Origin: Amaricoccus solimangrovi
GTDB lineage: Bacteria > Pseudomonadota > Alphaproteobacteria > Rhodobacterales > Rhodobacteraceae
Length of the DNA stretch: 64,000 nt
Assembly (NCBI RefSeq): GCF_006385685.1
Contig: NZ_VFRP01000010.1
Span: 1-64,000, forward strand
Direction of reading: 5' to 3'
The notes below the pieces were generated by a model. That model was not told the origin of the DNA. It searched no databases and was given only the letters and a program-made list of their open reading frames with translations. Below are positions 46,954-57,487 of the stretch, piece after piece. Every line of letters begins with the position of its first letter. Positions within the stretch are counted from its first letter, which is position 1. Made by a program: the position numbers and the translations under genes.

Positions 46954-46982
46954 TTGACCCGGGCAAGGAAAACCTTTATTGA
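46954..46982 (+). promoter_or_regulatory. betI promoter overlapping the BetI operator
   Basis: TTGACC at 46954-46959 and TATTGA at 46977-46982 with a 17-nt spacer. The -10 lies inside the palindrome at 46975-46998, so bound BetI would block RNA polymerase. The start codon at 47017 is 34 nt on, after GAGGAGGGGCC. Confidence 0.6.
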
Positions 46983-46998
46983 TTGATCAGTCAATAAA
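46975..46998. promoter_or_regulatory. BetI-type operator
   Basis: 24-bp palindrome TTTATTGA-T-TGATCA-G-TCAATAAA, perfect except one symmetric pair. Its TTGA and TCAA half-sites match the BetI box of other bacteria. It sits between choX and betI and could control both directions: choline relieves BetI repression in known systems. Confidence 0.8.
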
Positions 46999-47016
46999 CT
47001 TTTTCGAGGAGGGGCC

Positions 47017-47625
47017 ATGTCTCCCCGTATCGCCGTGACGGAAATGCGACGGCGCGCGCTGATCGGCGCCGCGCTGCGCGAGATATCCGACCGGGGCACG
47101 CTCGATGTCACCGTGGCCCAGATCGCCAGCCGCGCGGGCGTCTCCTCCGCCCTCGCGCACCATTATTTCGGCGGCAAGGAGGATCTGATCCTCGCGACGA
47201 TGCGCCATCTCCTCGCGGAATTCGCCGACGGCGTGCGCGAGCGGCTGCGGCAGGCCGCGACGCCGCGCGAGCGGCTTTCCGCGATCATCGCGGGCAGTTT
47301 CGGCGAGGACCAGTTCCATCAGGCGACGATCACCGCCTGGCTCACCTTCTATGCCAAGGCGCTCTCCTCGCCCGGGGCCGCGCGGCTGCTCGCGATCTAC
47401 CAGCGCCGCCTGCACACCAACCTGCGCCATGCGCTGCGCGGCCTCGTGCCCGCGGCCGATGTCGACCGCGTGGCCGAGGCGATGGGCGCGCTGATCGACG
47501 GCGTCTATCTGCGCGAGGCGCTGCGCGGGCGCGTCGTCGCGCCCGAGGCGGCCATCGCCATCGTCGAGGATTACGTAGATTGCCATCTCGCCCGAACCAT
47601 CGACCGGCCGGAGGTCTCCGCATGA
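47017..47625 (+). CDS. betI: Choline-responsive TetR-family repressor BetI
   Basis: 202 aa. N-terminal TetR helix-turn-helix [27 protein letters not shown], preceded by [17 protein letters not shown] as in other BetI. The C-terminal ligand domain includes [33 protein letters not shown]. It represses the bet genes until choline is present. Overlaps betB by 4 nt. Confidence 0.95.
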   Translation: MSPRIAVTEMRRRALIGAALREISDRGTLDVTVAQIASRAGVSSALAHHYFGGKEDLILATMRHLLAEFADGVRERLRQAATPRERLSAIIAGSFGEDQFHQATITAWLTFYAKALSSPGAARLLAIYQRRLHTNLRHALRGLVPAADVDRVAEAMGALIDGVYLREALRGRVVAPEAAIAIVEDYVDCHLARTIDRPEVSA

Positions 47626-49094
47626 GCCAGCACGACGTTCAGCCCCGGGGCTCCCACTGGATCGGCGGCGCGCTTCTCGCGGGGGAAGGGGGCGCGGCGC
47701 TGCCCGTGCTCTATCCCGCCACCGGCGAGGTGATCGCGACGCTCGCCGAGGCGACGCCGGCCGTGATCGACGCGGCGGTCGCGAGCGCGCGCGAGGGCTT
47801 CACCGTCTGGTCCCGCACCCCGCCGGCCGAGCGCGGCCGCGTGCTGCGCCGGGCCGCGGACATCATCCGCGCGCGCGGGGCCGAGCTTGCCCGGCTCGAG
47901 ACGCTCGACACCGGCAAGCCGATCCAGGAGACCGAGGTCGCCGACTGGCCCTCGGGCGCCGACGCGCTCGAATATTTCGGCGCGCTCGCGGCGACCATGA
48001 CCGGCGAGATGATCGATCTCGGCGGCGATTTCGTCTATACCCGGCGCGAACCGCTCGGCATCTGCGCCGGGATCGGCGCCTGGAACTACCCGAGCCAGAT
48101 CGCCTGCTGGAAGGCCGCGCCCGCGCTCGCCTGCGGCAATGCGATGATCTTCAAGCCCTCGGAGGTCACGCCGCTCGGCGCGCTGAAACTCGGGGAGATC
48201 CTGAGGGAGGCCGGGCTGCCCGACGGTGTCTTCAACGTGGTCCAGGGCACCGGCCCGGTCGGGGCCGCGCTCGTCTCCCACCCGATGATCTCCAAGGTCT
48301 CCGTCACCGGCTCGGTCGGCACGGGCAAGCGCGTCTACGCCGGGGCCGCGGCGAGCCTGAAGCACGTCACGCTGGAGCTCGGCGGCAAGTCGCCGCTGAT
48401 CGTCTTCGACGACGCCGACATCGATTCGGCGATCGGCGGCGCGATGCTCGGCAACTTCTACTCCTCCGGCCAGATCTGCTCGAACGGCACCCGCGTCTTC
48501 GTGCAGGACGGCGTGCGCGCGCGCTTCCTGACCCGCCTCGCGGAACGGGCCGAGGCGATCCGGATGGGCGACCCGCTCGATCCGGCGACGCAGATGGGGC
48601 CGCTCGTCTCCGCCGCGCAGGGGGAGAGGGTGATGGACTACATCGCGAAGGGGCAGGCGGAGGGCGCCTGGCTGCTGACCGGCGGCGCGCGCGCGGCGAT
48701 GCAGGGTTTCGACGGCGGCTTCTTCGTCCAGCCCACGGTCTTCGCCGAGGTCACCGACGACATGACCATCGCGCGGGAGGAGATCTTCGGCCCCGTGATG
48801 AGCGTGCTCGGCTTCGCCGAGGAGGAGGAAGTGATCGCGCGCGCGAATGCGACGGATTTCGGCCTCGCCGCCGGCGTCTTCACCGCCGACCTCGCCCGCG
48901 CGCATCGCGTCGTGGGCCAGCTTCGCGCCGGCGCCACCTGGATCAACACCTACAACCTGACGCCCGTCGAGGCGCCCTTCGGCGGCGTCAAGGGCAGCGG
49001 GATCGGCCGGGAGAACGGCCACGCCGCGCTGGAACACTATAGCCAGGTAAAGTCCGTCTATGTCGGAACCGGCCCGGTGGAGGCACCCTACTGA
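47622..49094 (+). CDS. betB: Betaine-aldehyde dehydrogenase
   Basis: 490 aa. Oxidises betaine aldehyde to glycine betaine with NAD(P)+. Catalytic Cys286 in [13 protein letters not shown], Glu in [11 protein letters not shown] and the Rossmann region [14 protein letters not shown] are intact. ATG at 47622 overlaps the betI stop; GGAGGTCTCCGC precedes it. Adjacent to a GST gene by 1 nt. Confidence 0.95.
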   Translation: MSQHDVQPRGSHWIGGALLAGEGGAALPVLYPATGEVIATLAEATPAVIDAAVASAREGFTVWSRTPPAERGRVLRRAADIIRARGAELARLETLDTGKPIQETEVADWPSGADALEYFGALAATMTGEMIDLGGDFVYTRREPLGICAGIGAWNYPSQIACWKAAPALACGNAMIFKPSEVTPLGALKLGEILREAGLPDGVFNVVQGTGPVGAALVSHPMISKVSVTGSVGTGKRVYAGAAASLKHVTLELGGKSPLIVFDDADIDSAIGGAMLGNFYSSGQICSNGTRVFVQDGVRARFLTRLAERAEAIRMGDPLDPATQMGPLVSAAQGERVMDYIAKGQAEGAWLLTGGARAAMQGFDGGFFVQPTVFAEVTDDMTIAREEIFGPVMSVLGFAEEEEVIARANATDFGLAAGVFTADLARAHRVVGQLRAGATWINTYNLTPVEAPFGGVKGSGIGRENGHAALEHYSQVKSVYVGTGPVEAPY

Positions 49095-49750
49095 TGAACA
49101 AACCCGCGATCACCATCCTCGGCCGCGCCACCTCGATGAACGTGCAGGCGGTGCTCTGGGGGCTCGACGAACTCGGCCTCGCCTTCGAGCGGCGCGACTA
49201 CGGCCACCATTTCGGCGGCACCGACACGCCCGAGTTCCGGGCGATGAACCCGAACGGCCTCGTGCCCGTCATGACCGACGGCGAGGTGACGATGTTCGAG
49301 AGCGGCGCGATCCTGCGCTATCTCGCCGCCCGCCACGGCCGCGCGCCGTTCTGGCCGCATGATCCGGTCAAGCGCGCCCCGGTCGAGATGTGGGCCGAAT
49401 GGGGCAAGGTGACGATGCAGGCGCATTTCACCGCGCCGATCTTCTACCCGCTCTATTTCGTGCGCGCCGAACACCGGAACGCGGCCGCGGTCGAGGCGGC
49501 GCTCCGGACCTTCGACGCCGATCTCGCGATCCTCGAGGAACAGCTCGGCGACCGGCCCTACGTCACCGGCGACCACTTCACCCTGGCCGACATCATGATC
49601 GGCCAGTCGCTCTATCGCTATTTCACCATGGACATCCACCGCGAGCATCGTCCGGTCCTGTCCGCCTACTACAGCCGCCTCACGGACCGGCCCGGCTACC
49701 AGCGGCGTGTCATGCTCGATTACTCCTCGCTCAAGGTGCACGGCGCGTAA
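49094..49750 (+). CDS. Glutathione S-transferase-like protein inside the bet operon
   Basis: 218 aa. Thioredoxin-fold N-terminal domain ([37 protein letters not shown], then [27 protein letters not shown] with the glutathione-binding ESGAI) and helical C-terminal domain. Both ends share one base with the flanking betB and betA genes, so it is made as part of the operon. A role in dealing with aldehyde intermediates is a guess from position. Confidence 0.88.
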   Translation: MNKPAITILGRATSMNVQAVLWGLDELGLAFERRDYGHHFGGTDTPEFRAMNPNGLVPVMTDGEVTMFESGAILRYLAARHGRAPFWPHDPVKRAPVEMWAEWGKVTMQAHFTAPIFYPLYFVRAEHRNAAAVEAALRTFDADLAILEEQLGDRPYVTGDHFTLADIMIGQSLYRYFTMDIHREHRPVLSAYYSRLTDRPGYQRRVMLDYSSLKVHGA

Positions 49751-51399
49751 TGGAAGCGGATTTCGTGATCATCGGCTCGGGCTCCGCCGGCTCGGCCATG
49801 GCGTATCGTCTGGGCGAGGACGGGACCACATCCGTCCTCGTGCTGGAATTCGGCGGTTCCGACATCGGCCCCTTCATCCAGATGCCGGCCGCGCTTTCCT
49901 ATCCGATGAACATGGCGCGCTACGACTGGGGCTTCCAGACCGAGCCGGAGCCCCATCTCGGCGGCCGGAGGCTCGCGACGCCGCGCGGCAAGGTGCTCGG
50001 CGGCTCCTCCTCGATCAACGGCATGGTCTATGTCCGGGGCCACGCGCGCGACTTCGACCACTGGGCCGAGAGCGGCGCGTCCGGCTGGTCCCACGCCGAC
50101 GTGCTGCCGTATTTCAAGCGGATGGAAAGCTGGCACGGCGGCCATTCGGCGCTGCGCGGCACCTCCGGGCCGCTCCATGTGACGCGGGGGCCGCGGCGCA
50201 ATCCGCTCTACCACAGTTTCGTCGAGGCGGGCGCGCAGGCGGGGTTCGAGCTCACCTACGACTACAACGGCCAGAAGCAGGAAGGCTTCGGCGCGATGGA
50301 ACAGACGGTCTGGCACGGCCGCCGCTGGTCCGCCGCCAACGCCTATCTGCGCCCGGCGATGCGGCGCGGCAATGTGAAGGTCCATCGCTGCCTCGCCGAG
50401 CGCGTGGTGATCGAGGACGGCCGCGCCGTCGGCGTCGAGGTCAGCCGCGACGGCGCGAAGGAGATCATCCGCGCCCGGCGCGAGGTGATCGTCGCCGCCT
50501 CCTCGATCAACACGCCGAAGATCCTGATGCTGTCGGGGATCGGCCCCGGGGCGCATCTCGCCGAGCACGGGATTCCCCTCGTCGCCGACCGTCCGGGCGT
50601 GGGCGCGAACCTGCAGGACCACCTGGAGCTCTACATCCAGCAGAAGAGCCTGCAGCCGATCACGCTCTACCGCTACTACAACTACCCGGCGATGGCGCGG
50701 ATCGGGATGCAGTGGCTGCTCGCCAAGGTCGGGCTCGGCACGTCGAACCAGTTCGAATCGGCCGCCTTCGTCCGTTCGGCCCCGGGCGTCGACTACCCCG
50801 ACATCCAGTACCACTTCCTGCCGCTCGCCGTGCGCTACGACGGCAAGTCGGCGGTCAAGGGTCACGGGTTCCAGGCGCATGTCGGCCCGATGCGCTCCCC
50901 CTCGCGCGGGACGGTGCGCCTCGCCTCCGCCGATCCCGCCGCCGCGCCCCGGATCCTCTTCAACTACATGAGCCACGAGAAGGACTGGGCCGACTTCCGG
51001 CACTGCATCCGGCTGACGCGCGAACTCTTCGCCCAGCCCGCCTTCGCCCCCTATTCCGGCGACGAGATCCAGCCGGGCGCGGCGGTGCAGTCCGACGACG
51101 AACTCGACGGCTTCATCCGCGAACATGTCGAGAGCGCCTATCACCCCTGCGGCACCGCCCGGATCGGGGCCAAGGACGATCCGATGGCGGTGGTCGATCC
51201 CGAATGCCGGGTGATCGGCGTCGCGGGCCTGCGCGTCGCGGACAGTTCGATCTTCCCGAGGGTGACGAACGGCAACCTCAACGCCCCCTCGATCATGGTG
51301 GGCGAGAAGGCGGCCGACCACATCCTCGGCCGGACGCCGCTCGCCCCGCTCGACGGCAAGCCCTGGATCAACCCGCGCTGGCGCGAGAGCGACCGCTGA
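49750..51399 (+). CDS. betA: Choline dehydrogenase
   Basis: 549 aa GMC oxidoreductase. FAD-binding Rossmann motif [18 protein letters not shown] at the N-terminus, GMC signature [19 protein letters not shown], and the C-terminal [13 protein letters not shown] with catalytic His. Oxidises choline to betaine aldehyde at the membrane. ATG at 49750 shares a base with the GST stop. Ends the betI-betB-GST-betA operon. Confidence 0.95.
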   Translation: MEADFVIIGSGSAGSAMAYRLGEDGTTSVLVLEFGGSDIGPFIQMPAALSYPMNMARYDWGFQTEPEPHLGGRRLATPRGKVLGGSSSINGMVYVRGHARDFDHWAESGASGWSHADVLPYFKRMESWHGGHSALRGTSGPLHVTRGPRRNPLYHSFVEAGAQAGFELTYDYNGQKQEGFGAMEQTVWHGRRWSAANAYLRPAMRRGNVKVHRCLAERVVIEDGRAVGVEVSRDGAKEIIRARREVIVAASSINTPKILMLSGIGPGAHLAEHGIPLVADRPGVGANLQDHLELYIQQKSLQPITLYRYYNYPAMARIGMQWLLAKVGLGTSNQFESAAFVRSAPGVDYPDIQYHFLPLAVRYDGKSAVKGHGFQAHVGPMRSPSRGTVRLASADPAAAPRILFNYMSHEKDWADFRHCIRLTRELFAQPAFAPYSGDEIQPGAAVQSDDELDGFIREHVESAYHPCGTARIGAKDDPMAVVDPECRVIGVAGLRVADSSIFPRVTNGNLNAPSIMVGEKAADHILGRTPLAPLDGKPWINPRWRESDR

Positions 51400-51476
51400 G
51401 CCCGGACGGGCGCGTTGACTCCGCTCCGCGCGCCCGTCCAGGATGAGCCGCGCGGGGAGGGCGAGGGACGGGCGGC

Positions 51477-51962
51477 TTGGACATCATCGACCATCCCTAT
51501 CTCGAATTCGCCTTCGGCGTCCTCGGGCTCATCTTCGTGATCTTCATCCATGGCGTCGGCGTGCGCCGGATCGCGCGCTGGTTCAGCGCGCGCTGGGCGC
51601 GGATCGGGCCGGGCGCCGGCCAGTGGAGCGTCAACCTGCTCTTCGCCAGCGTGATCGCCGCGCTGGTGCTCCTTCACCTCGTCGAGACGCTCGCCGTCGC
51701 GCTCGTGCTCACCGCCGCGCGCATCATCCCGGTGTTCCGCGACGCCTATTACTACGCGCTCGAGAGCTACACGACGCTCGGCTCCACGCTCGTGGCGGCG
51801 CCCGAGGGCTGGCGGCTGACCGGGCCGCTCATTGCCATGGCCGGTCTCTTCACCTTCGGCTGGACCGCCTCGGTCCTCGTCAGCGTGATGACCGACATCA
51901 GCCGGCTGGACCGGGCCGAGGCCGTCAGGAAGGTCCGGGACCACGCCGCGGGCGAGGATTGA
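51477..51962 (+). CDS. Two-pore-helix potassium channel-like membrane protein
   Basis: 161 aa. Predicted TM helices at about 8-28, 50-75 and 112-135, with a re-entrant pore segment ALESYTTLGSTLV between the last two. This is the place of the TVGYG filter of K+ channels, but the glycine-tyrosine is lost, so selectivity is doubtful. The start is TTG at 51477 with no earlier in-frame ATG. Lies 77 nt after betA. Confidence 0.65.
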   Translation: MDIIDHPYLEFAFGVLGLIFVIFIHGVGVRRIARWFSARWARIGPGAGQWSVNLLFASVIAALVLLHLVETLAVALVLTAARIIPVFRDAYYYALESYTTLGSTLVAAPEGWRLTGPLIAMAGLFTFGWTASVLVSVMTDISRLDRAEAVRKVRDHAAGED

Positions 51963-51974
51963 GCCCCGCCCGCG

Positions 51975-52883
51975 TCACGCCTCCGGCGGGCCGAAGGCGC
52001 CATGGGACTCGCGCACGATCTCGGCGAGGAAATCGCTCATCACCCGGACCCGGCCGACGTCGCGCAGATCCTCGTGGATCGCCGTCCAGTACGACCGCGT
52101 GACCCGGTGCTCGCGGAGGACGGGGACGAGTTCGGGATGCGAGCGCGCGAGATAGTCGTGCAGCACCCCGATCCCGGCCCCGGCCCGCACCGCCTCGACC
52201 TGGCCGATGGCGCTCGAGATCTCGAAGCGCGACCGCCAGCTGCGCAGGAAGCTGGCGGAATAGCTGAGCGCCGGCGCGGTGATCAGATCCTCGACGTAGC
52301 CGACGAGATCGTGCCCGGCGAGTTCCGAAAGGCCCTCGGGCGCGCCCCGGCGTGCGAGATAGTCTCGCGAGGCGTAGAGGCCGAGGCTATAGTCGGTGAG
52401 CTTCCGGGCGATGAGGCGCCCGCGGTCCGGCCGTCCGACCAGGATCGCGACATCGGCCTCGCGCCGGGAGAGCGAGAAGCCGCGCGGCGTGGGGACGAGC
52501 TGGATGCGCAGGTCTGGATGCCGTTCGCCGAGCCGGGCGAGCCGGGGCGCGAGGAAGGCCACGCCGAACCCGTCCGGCGCGCCGACGCGCACCACGCCCG
52601 CCACCCCGCCCTCGGCGCCGCGCAGCCGCGCCTGGCGCGCGATGAGCTCCGCCTCCACCCGCTCCAGCGTCTCGAGCAGTTCCTGCCCCGCCTCGGTCAG
52701 ATCCGAGCCATGCGTGCGCCGGACCAGCAGCTTCGCGCCGATCGCCGCCTCGAGCGCGCCCATCCGGCGGCTCAGCGTCGCCTGGTTCAGTCCGAGCGCC
52801 CGGGCCGCCGCGAGGATCTGTCCCGCCCGCGCCACCGCGAGGAACAGCCGGCAATCGTCCCAGTTCAGGCCGGATTCGCTCAT
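51975..52883 (-). CDS. LysR-family regulator divergent from mmsA
   Basis: 302 aa. HTH LNWDDCRLFLAVARAGQILAAARALGLNQATLSRRMGALEAAIGAKLL, then a LysR effector domain. Divergent from mmsA with about 100 nt between, so it probably controls mmsA or itself. The start is uncertain: ATG 52883 is preferred, ATG 52901 adds six residues. Effector unknown. Confidence 0.88.
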   Translation of the reverse strand: MSESGLNWDDCRLFLAVARAGQILAAARALGLNQATLSRRMGALEAAIGAKLLVRRTHGSDLTEAGQELLETLERVEAELIARQARLRGAEGGVAGVVRVGAPDGFGVAFLAPRLARLGERHPDLRIQLVPTPRGFSLSRREADVAILVGRPDRGRLIARKLTDYSLGLYASRDYLARRGAPEGLSELAGHDLVGYVEDLITAPALSYSASFLRSWRSRFEISSAIGQVEAVRAGAGIGVLHDYLARSHPELVPVLREHRVTRSYWTAIHEDLRDVGRVRVMSDFLAEIVRESHGAFGPPEA

Positions 52884-52981
52884 GATGTCGATTTTATGCA
52901 TATCAGTTCGCGCATTCCGGGTGATTGCATGATGATTTCGATAATGTCACTTCGGCACGCAGAAACTCAAGGAGGAACCCG

Positions 52982-54481
52982 ATGACCGAGATCAACAACT
53001 ACGTCGGCGGCGAGGAAGTGGCCGGCACGTCCGGCCGGTTCGCGGATGTGTTCAACCCGGCGACGGGCCAGGCGGAGAAGCGCGTCGCGCTCGCCACGAC
53101 CGCCGAGGTCGACGCCGTGGTCGCGAATGCGAAGGCCGCCTGGCCGAAGTGGGCCAAGACGCCGCCGCTGCGCCGCGCGCGCATCCTCGACAAGTTCAAG
53201 TTCCTCCTCCAGGAAAACGCCGACCGCATCGCCGAGGCGATCTCCGCCGAGCACGGCAAGACCCATGACGACGCGCTCGGCGAGGTGACCCGCGGCCTCG
53301 AGGTGGTCGAATTCGCCGTCGGCATCCCGCATCTCCTGAAGGGCGAGATCACCGAGAACGTCGGCACCAATGTCGACAGCCACTCGCTGCGCCAGCCGCT
53401 CGGCGTCGTCGCCGGCATCACGCCGTTCAACTTCCCCTGCATGGTGCCGATGTGGATGTTCCCCGTCGCGCTCGCCTGCGGCAACTGCTTCGTGCTGAAG
53501 CCCTCGGAGCGCGATCCGTCCCCCTCGCTCATCATCGCCGAACTGCTGACGAAGGCCGGCCTGCCGGCGGGCGTCTTCAACGTCGTCCATGGCGACAAGG
53601 AGGCGGTCGACGCGCTGCTGCACAACCCGGACGTGAAGGCGGTGAGCTTCGTCGGCTCCACCCCGATCGCGCGCTACATCTACGCGACCGGCACCGCGAA
53701 CGGAAAGCGCGTCCAGGCGCTCGGCGGCGCGAAGAACCACATGGTCATCATGCCCGACGCCGACCTCGACATGGCGGTCTCGGCGCTGATGGGCGCGGCC
53801 TACGGCTCGGCGGGCGAGCGCTGCATGGCGATTTCGGTCGCGGTGCCGGTGGGCGAGGAGACCGCGAACCGGCTCATCGACAAGCTCGTGCCGCAGATCG
53901 AATCGCTCAAGATCGGCCCGGCGGCCGACCGCGCCTCCGAGATGGGACCGGTCGTGACCGCCCAGCATCTGGCGAAGATCCGGGGCTACATCGACCAGGG
54001 CGAGAAGGAAGGCGCGAAACTCGTCGTCGACGGCCGCGACTTCAAGGCGCCGCAGGGCTACGAGGGCGGCTATTTCATCGGCGGCACGCTCTTCGACGGC
54101 GTGACCTCCGACATGACGATCTGGAAGGAGGAGATCTTCGGCCCCGTCCTCGGCATCGCCCGCGCCAAGGACTATTCCGAGGCCGTGGACCTGATCGGCA
54201 AGCACGAATACGGCAACGGCGTCGCGATCTTCACCCGCGACGGCGACTCGGCCCGCGCCTTCGCCCATGACATCGAGGTGGGCATGGTCGGCGTCAACGT
54301 GCCGATCCCGGTGCCGATGGCGTTCCACTCCTTCGGCGGCTGGAAGGCCTCGCTCTTCGGCGACCACCACATGCACGGGCCGGAAGGCGTGCGCTTCTAC
54401 ACCCGGCTGAAGACGATCACGACCCGCTGGCCCACGGGCATGCGCGCGGTCTCCGAATTCGTCATGCCGACGATGGGCTGA
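52982..54481 (+). CDS. mmsA: Methylmalonate-semialdehyde dehydrogenase (acylating)
   Basis: 499 aa. Converts methylmalonate or malonate semialdehyde to propionyl- or acetyl-CoA in valine, inositol or thymine breakdown. Catalytic Cys281 in [27 protein letters not shown] and [21 protein letters not shown] are diagnostic. ATG at 52982 follows AAGGAGGAACCCG. Single gene with a terminator; other valine-pathway genes are not nearby. Confidence 0.95.
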   Translation: MTEINNYVGGEEVAGTSGRFADVFNPATGQAEKRVALATTAEVDAVVANAKAAWPKWAKTPPLRRARILDKFKFLLQENADRIAEAISAEHGKTHDDALGEVTRGLEVVEFAVGIPHLLKGEITENVGTNVDSHSLRQPLGVVAGITPFNFPCMVPMWMFPVALACGNCFVLKPSERDPSPSLIIAELLTKAGLPAGVFNVVHGDKEAVDALLHNPDVKAVSFVGSTPIARYIYATGTANGKRVQALGGAKNHMVIMPDADLDMAVSALMGAAYGSAGERCMAISVAVPVGEETANRLIDKLVPQIESLKIGPAADRASEMGPVVTAQHLAKIRGYIDQGEKEGAKLVVDGRDFKAPQGYEGGYFIGGTLFDGVTSDMTIWKEEIFGPVLGIARAKDYSEAVDLIGKHEYGNGVAIFTRDGDSARAFAHDIEVGMVGVNVPIPVPMAFHSFGGWKASLFGDHHMHGPEGVRFYTRLKTITTRWPTGMRAVSEFVMPTMG

Positions 54482-54518
54482 GCCTCCGGGCTCTCTCCCT
54501 CTCCAGGACCAACTCTAT

Positions 54519-54546
54519 GCCCCGGAGCACCGCTCCGGGGCCTTTT
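54519..54546 (+). terminator. Rho-independent terminator after mmsA
   Basis: 10-bp stem GCCCCGGAGC / GCTCCGGGGC with an ACC loop and CTTTTCG tail, 37 nt after the mmsA stop. A clear intrinsic terminator. Confidence 0.85.
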
Positions 54547-54665
54547 CGTTCGGGCGGTGGCGCCGCGCGACGCCGCGCCCAAGTACTTGCCATCCGCGGG
54601 TTTTCGGGCGCAGGCTCGCGAAACGAGCGACCGGAGCCAGCCGGCCGCCTTCCCGGGGGAGAACA

Positions 54666-56042
54666 ATGGACCAAATCACACCGGCCTACGGCACGGCGAC
54701 GCTGCTCCTGATCGCCGCCGCCGCCGTCGCGCTCCTGCTCGTCCTCATCCTGCGCTTCCGGCTGCACGCCTTCGTCGCGCTGACGCTGGTGAGCCTGCTC
54801 ACCGCCCTCGTCACCGGCGTCGCCTTCAAGGACATCGTGCCGACGCTGCTCACGGGCTTCGGCTCCACGCTCGCCTCGGTCGCGCTGCTCGTCGGCTTCG
54901 GCGCGATGATCGGACGGCTCCTGCAGGTGACCGGCGGCGCGCAGGTGCTCGCGGACCGGCTGATCGCCGCCTTCGGCGAGCATCGCGCCCCGCTCGCGCT
55001 CGGCGTCGCCTCGCTGCTCTTCGGCTTTCCGATCTTCTTCGACGCCGGGCTCGTCGTGATGCTGCCGATCATCTTCTCGGTCGCCTCCCGGCTCGGCGGT
55101 TCGGTGCTCAGGTACGCCTTCCCGGCGGCCGGCGCCTTCGCGGTCATGCACGCCTTCGTGCCGCCGCACCCCGGCCCCGTCGCCGCCGGCGACCTGCTCG
55201 GCGCCGATCTCGGGCTGCTCGTGCTCGTCGGCCTCGTGATCGGCCTGCCGACCTGGTTCTTCGGCGCCTACCTCTACGGCCTCTGGGTGGGCCGGCGTTT
55301 CGACCTCCCCGTCCCGAAACTGATGAGCGGCGGTAACCTGCCCGCCCTCGCCGGTCCGCCGCCGAGCTTCGGCACGGTGATGTCCGTCCTGCTGCTCCCG
55401 CTCGCGCTCATCTTCCTCAACACCGGCCTCAACACCCTCGCCACCGCCGGGCTCGTCCCGGGCGACGCGGTCTGGGTCAACCTGCTGCGCATGATCGGCC
55501 AGACGCCGGTCGCGCTCCTGATCACCGTGCTCTTCGCGATGCGGGTGCTCGGCCGGGGCCATGGCGGCGTCGAGATCGAGAAGATCATGGACGGCGCGCT
55601 CGGCCCGGTCTGCGCGATCATCCTCGTGACCGGCGCCGGCGGCATGTTCGGCGGCGTGCTCCGCGCCTCGGGCATCGGTCAGGCGCTCGCGGGCAGCCTG
55701 TCGTCGATCGGCCTGCCGCTCATCGTCGCGGCCTTCCTGATCGCAACCGCGCTGCGTGTCGCGCAGGGTTCGGCCACGGTCGCGCTCACCACCACCGCCG
55801 GGCTGCTCGCCCCCACCGTCGCCGCGACCTCCGGCCTCTCGGCGCTCGACCATTGCTTCCTCGTGATCGCCATCGCCTGCGGTTCGACCGTGCTCAGCCA
55901 TGTGAACGATTCGGGCTTCTGGCTGGTCGGCCGCTTCCTCGAGATGGACGAGAAGACGACGCTCAGGACCTGGACGGTGATGGAGACGCTGCTGGGGACG
56001 ATCGGCTTCGCGATCGCGCTCGTCGGCTGGTGGCTGCTGTGA
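54666..56042 (+). CDS. gntP: GntP-family gluconate/organic-acid permease
   Basis: 458 aa, about 12-14 TM. GntP signatures PGPVAAGDLLGADLGLLVLVGLVIGLPTWFFG and FGFPIFFDAGLVVMLPIIF are present. Likely H+ symport of gluconate; the adjacent gluconokinase gene, overlapping by 4 nt, supports that over other sugar acids. GGGGGAGAACA precedes the ATG. Confidence 0.9.
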   Translation: MDQITPAYGTATLLLIAAAAVALLLVLILRFRLHAFVALTLVSLLTALVTGVAFKDIVPTLLTGFGSTLASVALLVGFGAMIGRLLQVTGGAQVLADRLIAAFGEHRAPLALGVASLLFGFPIFFDAGLVVMLPIIFSVASRLGGSVLRYAFPAAGAFAVMHAFVPPHPGPVAAGDLLGADLGLLVLVGLVIGLPTWFFGAYLYGLWVGRRFDLPVPKLMSGGNLPALAGPPPSFGTVMSVLLLPLALIFLNTGLNTLATAGLVPGDAVWVNLLRMIGQTPVALLITVLFAMRVLGRGHGGVEIEKIMDGALGPVCAIILVTGAGGMFGGVLRASGIGQALAGSLSSIGLPLIVAAFLIATALRVAQGSATVALTTTAGLLAPTVAATSGLSALDHCFLVIAIACGSTVLSHVNDSGFWLVGRFLEMDEKTTLRTWTVMETLLGTIGFAIALVGWWLL

Positions 56043-56557
56043 GCGAGACCGCGGACAGGCCCGCGCATATCGTCGTGATGGGCGTTTCGGGCAGCGGCAA
56101 GACGACGGTCGGGGAGGCGCTGGCCGCCGCCCTCGGCTGGCGCTTCGTCGAGGGCGACAGCTTCCACCCGCCGCGCAACGTCGAGAAGATGGCCGCCGGC
56201 CATCCGCTGGACGACGCCGACCGCCGCCCCTGGCTCGAGGCGCTCGCGGCAGAGATCGCGAAGGACGACGCGGCGGGCCGGTCCTCGGTCATCGGCTGCT
56301 CGGCGCTCAAACGGTCCTATCGCGACATCCTGCGCTCCGGCGCCCCGGACGTGCGCTTCCTCCACGTCCATGGCGACCGGACGCTGCTCGCCGAGCGCGT
56401 CTCGCACCGGCCGGGGCATTTCTTTCCGGCGGCGCTGCTCGAGTCGCAGCTCGCGACGCTGGAGCCGCTCGGGCCGGACGAGCGGGGCGTCGTCGTCGAC
56501 ATCGCGGCGCCCGTCGCGGAGATGGTCGCGGAGGCGCGCGCCGATTTCGGCCTCTGA
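56039..56557 (+). CDS. gntK: Gluconokinase
   Basis: 172 aa. Makes 6-phosphogluconate for the Entner-Doudoroff pathway. P-loop MGVSGSGKTTVGEALA, GDSFHPPRNVEKMAAGHPLDDADR and CSALKRSYRDILR are the thermoresistant-gluconokinase signature. GTG at 56039 overlaps the gntP stop; the first ATG would begin inside the P-loop strand and is too late. Confidence 0.94.
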   Translation: MSETADRPAHIVVMGVSGSGKTTVGEALAAALGWRFVEGDSFHPPRNVEKMAAGHPLDDADRRPWLEALAAEIAKDDAAGRSSVIGCSALKRSYRDILRSGAPDVRFLHVHGDRTLLAERVSHRPGHFFPAALLESQLATLEPLGPDERGVVVDIAAPVAEMVAEARADFGL

Positions 56558-56573
56558 CGGAGGGGCGGAGGGC

Positions 56574-57362
56574 TCAGCCGTGAGCGCCGGCCGCCAGTTC
56601 CCGCACGAAGCCCAGCACCTGCTCGGGGGCGTCGCCGCGCCCGATCCGGTCCACGATCGCGGAGCCGACCACCGCGCCGTCGGCCACGCCCGCGATCTCG
56701 CGCGCGGAGTCGGCCGTCTTGATCCCGAAGCCGACGCAGACCGGCAGATCCGTCCCCGCCTTGATCCGCGCCACCTCCGGCGCGACCATCTCCGCGTTCG
56801 CGGAGGCCGAGCCGGTGATGCCGGTGATCGAGACGTAATAGACGAAGCCCGAGGTGTTGCTCAGCACCTTCGGCAGCCGCCGGTCGTCGGTCGTCGGCGT
56901 CGCGAGGCGGATGAAGTCGATTCCGGCGGCCTGGGCGGGCAGGCAGAGCTCGTCATCCTCCTCGGGCGGCAGGTCGACGACGATGAGCCCGTCCACGCCG
57001 GCCTCGACCGCCTCGGCGAGGAATTTCTCCACGCCCCGCGAATAGATCGGGTTGTAGTAGCCCATCAGCACGATCGGCGTCTCGGCGTCGCCCTCGCGGA
57101 ACTTCCGGACCATCGCGAGCGTCCGGCTCATCGTCTGCCCGGCCGCGAGCGCGCGCTGGCCGGCGAGCTGGATCGCCGGCCCGTCCGCCATCGGGTCGGT
57201 GAAGGGCATGCCGATCTCGATCACGTCGGCCCCCGCGGCCGGCAGGCCGGCGAGGATCGCCTCGAAGGTCCCGGCGTCGGGATCGCCCGCCATCACGAAG
57301 GTGACGAAGGCCTTGCGGCCCTCGGCCCTCAGTTTCGCGAAACGCGCCTCGATCCGTGTCAT
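56574..57362 (-). CDS. trpA: Tryptophan synthase alpha chain
   Basis: 262 aa. Cleaves indole-3-glycerol phosphate to indole. Catalytic Glu49 (ADVIEIG) and Asp60 (PFTDPMADG) are at the same numbers as in E. coli. Phosphate loop [27 protein letters not shown] is intact. It stands without trpB or trpF in the window; divergent from ychF. Confidence 0.95.
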   Translation of the reverse strand: MTRIEARFAKLRAEGRKAFVTFVMAGDPDAGTFEAILAGLPAAGADVIEIGMPFTDPMADGPAIQLAGQRALAAGQTMSRTLAMVRKFREGDAETPIVLMGYYNPIYSRGVEKFLAEAVEAGVDGLIVVDLPPEEDDELCLPAQAAGIDFIRLATPTTDDRRLPKVLSNTSGFVYYVSITGITGSASANAEMVAPEVARIKAGTDLPVCVGFGIKTADSAREIAGVADGAVVGSAIVDRIGRGDAPEQVLGFVRELAAGAHG

Positions 57363-57430
57363 GCCGCTCTCCCAGTCGATCGGTCCCCGTGAATGCCGCG
57401 CGCGGCGCCGAAACGCAATGGGCGCGCGGC

Positions 57431-57459
57431 TTGACGGACCCCACGCCGGGGCCATAGAT
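57431..57459 (+). promoter_or_regulatory. ychF promoter
   Basis: TTGACG at 57431-57436 and ATAGAT at 57454-57459 with 17-nt spacing (CATAGA at 16 nt also possible), 28 nt before the ychF ATG, in the divergent gap with trpA. Confidence 0.6.
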
Positions 57460-57487
57460 GCGCCGCGCGCGCAAGAGGAGACGAGAG

